DNA of 22,323 nt from Auxenochlorella pyrenoidosa (Eukaryota; Chlorophyta; Trebouxiophyceae; Chlorellales; Chlorellaceae), in contig KQ482057.1 of NCBI GenBank assembly GCA_001430745.1, forward strand, positions 1,470,325-1,492,647, written 5' to 3'. The translations under genes and the position numbers were made by a program. Positions 9,159 through 17,530 of this stretch are shown here, in pieces; within the stretch, counting starts at the first letter, position 1, and each line of letters starts with the position of its first letter. The notes below the pieces were generated by a model, which was given only the letters and a program-made list of their open reading frames with translations, was not told the origin of the DNA and did no database searches.

Positions 9159-10089
9159 CTCGTTTCCTGCTAGGGAGGGTGGGATCAGTGCCAGCAGCCA
9201 CTCAGTAGATGCTGAGTGTGCTTGCGCTGAGCTGGGTGGCAGTGATACTGGCAGGCGCAACGGCAGCAGCAAGTGCCGACGGCTGACCAAGCGAGGGCAG
9301 CACTAGGGATTGAACCACATACCATGCTTGTCCTTGCCCACAGAGTCCCGAGACTGGTTGCCTGGCGTTATGGGCATACTAGCCTGGCCGCTGCCTGGCA
9401 CAGAAAACGACCCAAGCTGCTCACCTTGGTGTTGTTCTTTGTTGCCAGACGGGGGCTTGCTTCGTCTCAGGGCTGCCTTGAGGAGGCCTTGGGCGTGTGC
9501 AGGACCTGCAGAACTGTGAGCAGGAGGAGAAGCAGCAGCCTCTTGTGAAGACTCTGCCGGCGCAACACATCGCCGCCAACCTGGGCGCCAGTCACGTGGC
9601 GCCCGCACTTGCCTTGGTGGAAGCCTGTCGCGTGCAGATCGCAAAAGCGGGGCGAAAAAAGTGGCCACAAGAGATGCGCGGCACCTAAAAAGGTCCTAGC
9701 TGCTGACATGGCAGCTGCCGGCGCCTAGCCAGCCTAGCCAGCGGAGGCCAGCTGGATCTCTGCCAAAGCCTCAAGCCATCCGCATGCACTCGATTGCCAC
9801 CTCTTTGCTCGCACAACTGTGCTGGAAGCACCACGAGAGATCCAGTCCGACACTCGGTAGCGCAAGCGGCGGCGCCCCTTTGGCGCCCAGGCCCAGACTC
9901 GCACACATGCACCTTCCTAGCTTGCTTGCTTGTTTGGGCTTAAAGTCTGTCTATCTGCAACGGAACTTGCGACACAGACCCTGCTGCCTCATCCAGTTGG
10001 ATCACGTCCCAAACATCAAACGTATGCATTCATGGATGCAATCGAAGATGGGCAGTCGAAGGGGGTGAAGGGAGCAGGCAGGGACAAGC
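9159..10089. other. Intergenic: membrane-gene promoter and RWDD2 3' UTR
   Basis: No exon can be supported on either strand. The region should contain the 5' UTR and promoter of the membrane gene (start 9158) and the 3' UTR of the RWDD2-like gene (stop 10090). No TGTAA was seen on the minus strand. A tRNA B-box-like GGTTCAATCCC (minus strand, near 9307-9317) was examined and rejected for lack of an A box and cloverleaf. Confidence 0.5.
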
Positions 10090-11505
10090 TCAAGCCTTGG
10101 GCGGCGGGCCGGGCAGCCCGGTGGCAGCGGTCCAATGTTCCTCTAGGCCGCAACGCAGCAGCAGCGCCGCCAGCTCGGGCACCGTCGCCTCCTGCTCCGC
10201 AAACTTACCCCCGAACAGAGTGACACCTGCAGAGGGGCCGCCTTCGCTGCCGCTGGTGGTACCACTGCTTGGTTTGCTGCTGCTCGCGCCGCCCTGCGGG
10301 TCGACCTGCGCCAGCACCGACATCATGCGCTCACGGCAGGGCCTGCAGAGGGGCGCGGGTGTGGTGCAAACCAGCGGGGGTGAGAAACCCATGCGGGCGG
10401 CTGCCTGAGACAGGCAATAAACAGGCGGGCGGGCGCAGCGGTGAGGGCGCTGCCCGCGCGCCTCGCCTGCACTGGCGCGCTGGCTGCTGTGCTGGCGGGG
10501 CGCACCTGCCCTTGGAGTCGACGTCAACGTTGCGCGTGCGCAGCCGCACCACAAACTCCTTTACGTCCCCGGCTGACCCCTCCAACAGTATGAGGATGAT
10601 GGGGGCAGCCCCGGCGGCCCCCGCCAGCCCCCTGCCGCCGCCGCTGCTGAACAGCAGGCGCCCGCCCAGCCCTAGCTCGCCCGCCCAGCGGCGCAGCGTG
10701 CGCGAGTAGGCTGCCCGGGCGTGCATGTGGTCCAGCCGCAGCAGCGCCAGCTGGATGCAGCCTGCGCGGCTGCTGCCGCCGCCGCCGGCGGCTGGTGCCA
10801 TAGTGCCCTCACCCGCACCCGGCTGTGCTGTAGGCTGCCCTGTGCCTCGCCCCGCTGTGTCTTGGGCACGCTGCTGCCCCGCCTCCAGGGCTGCCTGCAG
10901 CTGCTGCATCGCTGCCTCTGCAAGGGGGTAAAGGCACTCCTGGCCACCGCTGGGCGCCCCTGCTGCTTCGTCGGCGAATGCCTGCAGCGCTGCTGCGCAG
11001 CGCCCCTCTGCCTCCCTGCCCAGCGACGCGCAGGTCAGCGCCTCCACCCTGGCAGCCGCTGCTGCCGGGTAGCTGGCAGGCAACATCAGGTGCAGCATGG
11101 CTTGCTGGTCGCTGTCACTGCTGCCATCAACCGCTGCCAGGAGCAGCGCTATGGAGAGTCGAATAACAGCTTTGGCCAGGTGGCTGTGGCTGCTGGGGTC
11201 AAAGGCTCCTTCTGCCACCGCCACCAGCAGCTCCTCTGGTTCCAGTGCCTGAACCAAGGATGATTTGAAAGGGGAATAGGTTTGAAGTGGCAGTGCCAGC
11301 GAGCAGGGACTGTGTGGGCGATGGCAAGGCAGGCAAGCACCCTGTAGACGGCTGGTGTCGGCAGGGTTCAGCTGTTGCTTTGCGGCTGCCCAGCAACGAC
11401 TTGTGGGGTCCCACATTGGCTCACCACTATTGCCTGAGGTCCCAGGATGGCCGCCAAAGCTATGAGCTCGTCCACCCTGCGCTGCATACTGGCAAGGGCG
11501 GCCAT
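10090..11505 (-). CDS. RWD domain-containing protein 2 (RWDD2)-like
   Basis: Three exons, 11505-11425, 11248-10506 and 10342-10090, join in phase to give 358 aa (animal RWDD2A/B are roughly 290-320). The start CGCAATGGCC is a good context. The N-terminal half is an RWD-like region: MQRRVDELIALAAILG, then EPEELLVAVAEGAFDP, with a degenerate Ala-rich middle. The diagnostic part is DUF1115: CIQLALLRLDHMHARAAYSR, TLRRWAGELGLGGRLLF, ILILLEGSAGDVKEFVVRLR and TRNVDVDSKGRPCRERMMSV, the last crossing the exon 2/3 join and closely matching the RWDD2 'NVDVDS.GK.C.E' pattern. A Ser/Gly linker (about residues 293-310) precedes a conserved-looking end. Function is poorly known in any organism; RWD folds bind proteins, as in GCN2 and ubiquitin-conjugation factors. 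The gene is divergent from NDUFS4 (330 bp between start codons). Confidence 0.87.
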
Positions 11506-11835
11506 TGCGCGTTCTCGAGCCTCTTCATGGGGTTTAAAATGATACAAGTTGATCCGGAGGGCGTATACCAGTGGACAGGAGGGCCACCGAGCGCACGAAT
11601 TGCCCTGCAGCGTGAATGCCTGCTGGGCCTGCTCTGTAGATGGTCAGCAGCCTACAGCCTGCGATCGGAAACTTCTTCGCCGACTGCCGCTTGCTCCGAT
11701 CGTGGTCCGCTCAGCAGCTAGCCCTCCGACGCAGGAACCCGGTCCTTTCTGCTCAAAAGGGCAGCAGCGCGCCCTTTCGCTGGATTCCGAGCTTCGGCAG
11801 GAGTTGGAGGAGTCTTGGGCCAAAGGGTTGGGGAT
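11506..11835. promoter_or_regulatory. Bidirectional promoter region, RWDD2-like / NDUFS4
   Basis: The start codons of the two divergent genes are only 330 bp apart, so both promoters and both 5' UTRs must fit here or overlap the genes. A TTTAAAAT element at 11533-11540 is the most TATA-like AT-rich stretch, 28 bp from the RWDD2-like ATG; its role is a guess. Confidence 0.55.
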
Positions 11836-13514
11836 ATGGCGCTGCGACAGGGAGCAGACAAGCTCGCACGGCTCGTGGCGCCCGGGGCGCGGCTGTTTGC
11901 GACGCAGACCGAGGTGGGTGCATGGTATGGATGCTCGTAATTCCATGAACGGCGCGGTAGCCCGACTGCCGGCGAGCGGCGCTGCCAGCGGCAGACGCAG
12001 CAGCTTGCACCGCAGCAGAATCACCCTGCTGTCTGTGTGCTGGTGGTGCTGCTGCTGCATCTGGGCTGGACTTTTGTGGCGATGCATGTAGGTACTGCGC
12101 AGGCAAACTCATTGCTGCCCATTTGCATCATGAGCCACCGGCAGTCGAGAGCCTGCACTCACTGCTCACGGTCATCAGCCCTCTCGCACTCCCCGGCCTT
12201 TCCCCCCGTGCAGATCGGCATTGTGAGCGGCCTGCCCCCGCTGCAGGCGGGGCGCAAGGTCACCATCTACAGTCCCGCCCGCACCGCCGGCCAGCAGGGC
12301 GTGTCGCAGACCGCGCTGGGTGAGCAAGAAGGGGGGAGGTGCAGGAGCAGCTTCGTCTGGCGCCCCCACAAACTGGAGCCCGTTGCGCCCGCGCCGCCTG
12401 CCAGACCCGCCGCCTGCAAGCCAGCGCAGGCGGGGACCCTGGGCACGCCCTTGTGCCAACGCCGCCACCCGTGCCAGCGCATGGCGGGCCATGACGCGCC
12501 AGCCACTGCGCCGCGCTCGCCGATCCATGCGGCCTGCCCAGCGCGTCCCAACCCGTGAGTGGCCCCCCCACACACACACACACCGCTGCCCTGCCCGCGC
12601 CCCGCCCCCCGCAGGTGGCGGCCCCGCCTGGAAGATCCAGCACGAGAACCAGCACAAGTGGGCCAACCCGCTCATCGGGTGGACCTCCACCGCCGACCCG
12701 CTGGACAACGTGGCGCGCCAGCTCTACTTCCCCTCCAAGGAGGCTGCCGTCGCGTTTGCCGGTGCGGCGGCCGCCTGCGCGGCGTGCTGGGCAGTGTTCG
12801 GGTTGTGCAAGTGCGGCCCCCGGGGGGAGGCAGGGCGAAGGCCCGAGACCTCCCAGGCCCCTCCTGCCCGCCTGCTCGCGTGCACCCTGTTGCGCCGGCT
12901 CCCGGCGGGCGGCGGGCGCCGCCTGCGCCCCTCCCCAGCAGCCTGGCATCGCTGATGCTGCCCGGGCTGCTGCGCGCGCTTTGCCTCGACCTTGGATCCA
13001 TGCCGGCCGCCAGCGGGTGTTTTCCCCCGTCACGGCCGGCCGCTGCCTGGCCCTTGGCTTCTGGTGCCCCTGGGGGAGAGTCGAGCGCCGCTGCCCCCGC
13101 CTGCCCGCCGCTGCTGCAGAGAAGCAGGGCTGGGACTACGAGGTGGCCGAGTACCACAACCCCACCACCCAGCGGCCCAAGCGCTATGTGGGCTACGGCG
13201 ACAAGTGAGCAAGGCGGGGCTGGCAGGGAGGAGCAGGGGCGGGAGCTGGGCCGGTGCGGCGCGTGTGCTCGAGGCGTGCTGCTGCAATGCCTCGGACCTC
13301 AAACCCTGCCTCCCGCCCACCCACCCGACCCCCTGCCCTGCTGGCTGGTGATGCAAGCGCCGCAGCGCTCCAGGGCCGTATCACCTGGCCGCTCCCCGCC
13401 GACCTGCATGCCTCTTCTCCCCTTCCCTCCTCGATTCACACCCCTCGCAGCTTCTCTGTCAAGCGCAAGGGTCTGCCCACCGGCGGCCTGCGCAGCGAGC
13501 AGGGCAAGAAGTGA
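11836..13514 (+). CDS. NDUFS4: NADH dehydrogenase (ubiquinone) iron-sulfur protein 4 (complex I 18-kDa subunit)
   Basis: Nuclear gene for an accessory subunit of mitochondrial complex I, needed in other organisms for stable assembly of the NADH-oxidising N module. Exons 11836-11913, 12214-12319, 12615-12761, 13120-13204 and 13451-13514 join in phase and give 159 aa with TGA at 13512. Exon 1 encodes an amphipathic, Arg-rich, acid-poor presequence (MALRQGADKLARLVAPGARL then FATQTE) typical of matrix import, with likely cleavage near RLFAT. The mature part has the family hallmarks: RKVTIYSPARTAGQQG, WKIQHENQHKWANPLIGW, TSTADPLDNVARQLYF, SKEAAVAFAEKQGWDYEV and YVGYGDNFSVKRKG. The tail GLPTGGLRSEQGKK is basic. 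A 392-aa frame overlapping exons 3-5 is a GC-rich shadow. Despite the name, NDUFS4 binds no iron-sulfur cluster. All acceptors are strongly pyrimidine-rich. Identity is very secure. Confidence 0.97.
12569..12583. repeat. Short CA microsatellite in NDUFS4 intron 2
   Basis: About seven CA units follow a C run in the intron between exons 2 and 3 of NDUFS4. Confidence 0.85.
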
Positions 13515-14369
13515 GCCACAGGCTGGCGCCTCCTCCATGCATGCGACCCTCCACTGTCCCCTTCCGTACACCCTCGCTCCGCTGGGGCGAGCAGCGTTTG
13601 CGGCACCCCCGCCGTGGCGCGCTGCGGCTGCTGAAGCGGGCACCGGCGGCCTGAGGCCTCCCCCGCTTGCAGCCCCGCACCCGCACCCCTCTCTTCCCTC
13701 GCATCCTCTTCCCCGCCCTCCAGTAGCAGATATGTAACACAGCTTGCAAATCAACAGAGGCAGGCAAAGCTGGGCAAGCTTGGGCCGGGCCCGGCGGGAA
13801 GCACGCGCAAGTGTGCAGGAATGTACAGGGGGTGCTGCAGCGCAAGAAGGAACGGGCAAGGCATGCAGGCCAGAGAGGCGACAAGGCCACTTGAGTGGAC
13901 AGGCCCACCTTATCAGCAACAAGGGCAGGGGCAAGGAAGTGCAGGGTTTGGTGTTTTCCGAGGGAAAAAGGGCTCGCAGGGAACGGGCCTGGGTGCACAT
14001 GCGCAGGTGAACAGAGGGCAAGTGCAGCTGAGCGCAGCCAAACAGAGGTGGTACAGAGCGTCAGGGGGCTGGAAGTTTGTCGCAACAAGCAAGGCAGCCA
14101 AGGCACAGGTTGGCAGGCAGACGGCCCTGGGCTGTCATGAAAGGGGTGAGGATCCTGGTTTGATGGGCACAGAGCAGATTTAGATGAAAACCAAGTGTCC
14201 TGACTCAATGTCGAGGAAAAGGGGCGTGCGCTTGATGCTGCAGCGCCATCATTGTCCGTGGTCAGGGTGCGCTGAGGGCGTTCTATTGGCATGCCCGCGC
14301 AAACCACTGGCCACTCGCACGCAAAATTCACGGCAAAGAAGGAATACATGCGTTGCGCGGCCGGAGCGC
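13515..14369. other. Convergent intergenic region: NDUFS4 3' UTR and 3' side of the multi-pass gene
   Basis: No coding exon is supported. NDUFS4 (plus) ends at 13514 and the multi-pass membrane gene (minus) ends at 14370, so this is shared 3' sequence. It contains the NDUFS4 TGTAA signal. No TGTAA was found on the minus strand, so the 3' end of the membrane gene is undefined. The purine-rich stretch at about 13740-14130 has no recognised structure. Confidence 0.55.
13733..13737 (+). terminator. TGTAA polyadenylation signal of NDUFS4
   Basis: TGTAA, the standard green-algal polyadenylation signal, lies 219 nt after the NDUFS4 stop codon, a usual 3' UTR distance, in a locally AT-richer context (AGATATGTAACACAG). 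Confidence 0.7.
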
Positions 14370-16731
14370 TCAGGGGAACACCCGCCTGTGCCAGGCGGTG
14401 CCGGCCGCCGCCGCCAGCGCCGCCGCGGCGAGCGCCCAGCGGGTGGGGCGCAGCGCGCACAGCAGGCGCTGCGCTGCGCGGTACTGCCAGTCCTCTGGGT
14501 GGTGCCCTGCCCCTGGGGCGGGGCGGGACGCCGCCTGGGCCAGCAGGCTGGTCAGCAGCGGGGGCGGGACCTGCATGGCAGACAGCTCCAGGCAGGGCAG
14601 TGCGCCCCCGCCGGCAGGGGGGTGAACGCGCTCGCCATCCTCTGAGCCGTCGCTGCTGGTGCCGCAGTCGGAGCAGCGGCAGCTGGTGCTGCTGCTGGAG
14701 GGCTCCTTGAAGCCAAAACCCCACGCCTGGCAGGAGGGCAGGCGCAGGGGAGGGCAGGGCGGGGGCCATGTAGGAGCGGGTCCAGATGCTGCCAAGCGGA
14801 CAGGCCTCAAGCGGCGGTGACGGCGCACAGCACATGCGCCAACCATGCGCCCCAGCAGCTGCCTCCCAGCTTTTGCACACAGCCAACAAGCAAGCAGAGC
14901 AGCAGCCCGTGCACCAGGGCAGTGTGCTCTTGCCTCTGCTTGCTCGCGCCGGCGCTGCCGCTCCGCCCAGCGCTGCTGTGAGAGCCAGGCGGTGTAGCGG
15001 CTGGCCGCAGTCCGTGCGGCCACCGCGGCTGGCAACACGCCGACGGCCCAGAACTGGAGCGCCGCCAGGACTGCAGGGGGGCAGGCAGAGCAGGGGCCAC
15101 AAATGCCTTGGCTGGGGCCTGCATTGCATGCTCCATGCAGCAAAACAGCTCGTCCACGGTTGCAGCCGTCAGCCGGCGCCTTCAAACCCAGGCTCGGCTG
15201 CTGCACCTGGCCGCTCCCTCCCCTGTGCCGCCCCACGAGCGCAGAAGCAGCAGGCTCCGTGCACACACCCTGACCTCCACATCCAAGCAGGCTTTGCCAA
15301 GAAGCCCTGCTTCGCAAGCCCTGCCCAGGCGGCGGCGCCTGGCCAGCCGACCCACCGCAGTGGCAGCGGCGCGCCGGGTGGTGCCGCCCCACCCCCGCAG
15401 CCAGCAGTATCGGCTCCAGCGGGGCTACCAGTGGCTCCAGCATTCGGTAGAGCGCCCCCAGCCGCTGGGCAGCCGCTGGATGCGCCACCAGGGCGCTGCC
15501 GCAGACGCGGCTGTTGCCAGAGGCGGCGACGGCAGCCCAGGCGAGGATGCTGGCGGCCATGGCCACGGGGGGCAGCTGGAAGGCCAGCAGGCACTGAAGG
15601 GGTCGGGTTTGGGAGCGGGGATGGTAGGGATGACACCACTGGTGCCTGTGTGGGGTGTCGTGCAGCTGGCTGCTCATGCACAGCTAGCTAGCTGCAGCAT
15701 GTACAATGCATATCAATGCGGTCGGCTGCAGGCTGGGCAGCCCCAGCCCCGCCTCCACATGCCATGGCAGCCGCAGCGGGCATCGCCTCCCTGCAGGCTC
15801 ACCGCCACGCCGCTAATCACCCCGCTGGCTGCGCACAGCATGGCCATCCAGAGCAGCATGGCCTGTGGCCCGTCCCCGCCAAGACCGCTGGCTGCTGCGC
15901 GCTCCGCCAGGGTGGAGACGCTTGCCACCTGGCGGGAGGGAAGGGGGGTGGGGGGGGGCAGGGTGGGTGGGTGGGGCAGGTTTCGACGCAGGCAGGCATG
16001 AGCCTGGAACGCAGCGACAGTGCATGCCCCCTGCAGCACGGTGAATCCCACCGGTACCGCACCCAGCAACTGTCTCGGTGTACGGCAGTTGCTGGTGCCA
16101 GCAGGTGTCCCTCGCCTGGCACCCATCGCACAGCGCTCCAATCGGCCTATCATACAAGGACAAGCGGCAGCGCTGCTGCTCAACCCCTGGATGCATCCAG
16201 GTTGAAAAAAGCTGGCGTGCCCACCTGCGAGCTGCCTGCAAGCACCACATGCAACGCCGCCGTCATAAGGTGCGCCCGCCGGCGGTAGGCCGCCGGGCAG
16301 GCCAACACAAAGGCAAGCAAGGCCAGGGGTACGCCGAACTGCAGAGTTAGACGGGGAAGAGCCGTGGGGGGTGAGCCTTGGGGGCTACAAAGGGGCACGG
16401 CTACCGGCCGGGACAAAGGGGCGCTGAAGCCCTGTTGGGGCCTGGGGGAGGCGAGTTCATGCCGGGCGGCCAGGCCTTGTAAGGCAGGCCCCACCCCTCC
16501 GCACAGCACACCCCACCCCACCCCACAGCACACCCCACCCCACGCCGTCACCTGGGCAATGAAAATCCATGCAGCCTGGGGCTGGCTCAGCCGGGCGGAG
16601 TACCAGCCTACGAGGGACGTCAGCGCCAGCAGGAGGTGGAGGGCAGGCAGCCGCCCCGCCTCCCTCGCTGCAAAGCTGGGCTGCTGGCTCCCGCCGGGCT
16701 GCGGGGCAATACCTCCAACCTCGCTCTTCAT
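14370..16731 (-). CDS. Multi-pass membrane protein of unknown function
   Basis: Exons: 16731-16552, 16338-16225, 16069 to about 16004, 15928-15803, 15593-15356, 15070-14934 and 14726-14370; about 405 aa. All joins keep phase except the exon 3/4 join, whose donor is unresolved (phase 0 needed; candidates TTCCAG|GCTCAT at 16004 or a weak GTCGCT). The start is the first ATG (MKSEVGGIAPQPGG); a frame open further upstream begins with GTG. Six or seven hydrophobic helices are seen: LPALHLLLALTSLVGWYSA, AAWIFIAQFGVPLALLAFVL, the LLGAVPVGFTVLQGA region, AMLLWMAMLCAASGVISGVA, PVAMAASILAWAAVAAS, VLAALQFWAVGVLPAAVAA and, near the end, RWALAAAALAAAAG. Between the last two lie a basic segment (WAERQRRREQAE) and an acidic, Ser- and Cys-rich loop (SCRCSDCGTSSDGSEDGE). 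No known family is recognised. The intron after 14934 probably uses a GC donor (GAG|GCAAGA). The N-terminal limit is less certain than the rest. Confidence 0.68.
16504..16543. repeat. Direct repeat, CCCCA-rich, 2 x 18 bp
   Basis: CAGCACACCCCACCCCAC occurs at 16504-16521 and again at 16526-16543 with four bases between, inside intron 1 of the multi-pass membrane gene. The strand reads G-rich (TGGGG) on the sense side. Confidence 0.88.
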
Positions 16732-17492
16732 GCCTCTTTGCAGCGTCCAGGCTCCGGGGAGCTCCTCCAGCACACTTCTTGCTTAGCCCCTCTCGCCGTC
16801 CCCACCGTGGTGGGTCGCTGCGCACTTCGAGCGCTCTTCCTTCACTGATCGGGGAAAGTTTGCACCACTTGGCGAGCGCCCGGGCGCGGTGCCATACACA
16901 AGCGCCACAGTATACAGATAGCGTTCCCAAACTTGTTTCCGGCCTGCTCTGTTGCCACAGAAATTTGGGTGGGGGTGTTATGAGCGGCCCAAAAAGGAAT
17001 ACCGCCTTCCCACCTCTGATGTGCTGACGCAGTAGCGCGACACAATGCGACGCACCCTGCTGGCGTGCCCTCTGCTGGAACCCGGCATTCAGCCCACCTC
17101 CTGTCCCGAAACGCATACCTACGTACGCTTGACAATTTCAACATGCAAGATGCTTGGCTGCAAACACCGTGTAGGCTGCTTCCCTACCACGGCTCGTGGC
17201 ATGAGCTGCCAGCCCTGCCCACCCGTCTCCCCAGCCTGATGTCAACATGCATCCCTTACTGGACAGTCCTGCATCCCAAGCCAAGCTGCCAGATGAGGAG
17301 TGAAAGAGGGCTGGAGACAGTCAAAGATCCGGACTGACACCGTCCACATCACTGCAGCGCAATGTTTCACAGATTGTGAAAGCGTACTATCTGATGTGTA
17401 CTGTTTGGTCACTTGCTGCTCCTTGCTGCTCGTACTGCGGTGGCCGCTGCCGTCTGCTGCTACTCCTACTCCTGATGCTACTGCTGCTCCTG
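16732..17492. other. Intergenic: multi-pass gene promoter and NFKBIL1-like 3' UTR
   Basis: No supported exon. The right end, just after the NFKBIL1-like stop, continues a CTG/CAG-rich stretch; the left end should hold the 5' UTR and promoter of the membrane gene (ATG at 16731). Composition at about 16880-17400 is lower in GC than the exons. No TGTAA seen on the minus strand. Confidence 0.5.
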
Positions 17493-17530
17493 CTATTTTT
17501 GCTGCTGCTGCTGCTGTCGTTGCTGCTGGA
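17458..17530. repeat. CTG/CAG triplet-rich tract at the NFKBIL1-like stop codon
   Basis: Imperfect CTG (CAG on the sense strand) triplets span the last codons and continue past the stop at 17495-17493. In frame they encode the Gln-rich tail (QQQRQQQQQQK); the units beyond the TAG (CAG, GAG, TAG) look like degenerated continuation of the same array. Confidence 0.85.

Noticed and set aside
9303..9317. tRNA-like B box (GGTTCAATCCC on the minus strand)
   Set aside because: No A-box sequence at the expected spacing upstream and no acceptor stem or cloverleaf could be folded by eye.
9723..9742. Short CCTAGCCAG tandem and nearby CTTGCTTG runs
   Set aside because: Two short units only, in non-coding DNA; within what chance gives in such sequence.
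12559..13737. 392-codon plus-strand open frame over NDUFS4 exons 3-5
   Set aside because: Pro/Ala/Arg-rich low-complexity product that runs through introns; the real frame is fixed by the NDUFS4 family motifs and consistent splice phases.
13459..15129. 556-codon minus-strand open frame
   Set aside because: Spans the NDUFS4 last exon antisense, intergenic DNA and introns; translation is low-complexity. In 14370-14726 the other minus frame (AWGFGFKEPS) is more protein-like and fits the splice phases.
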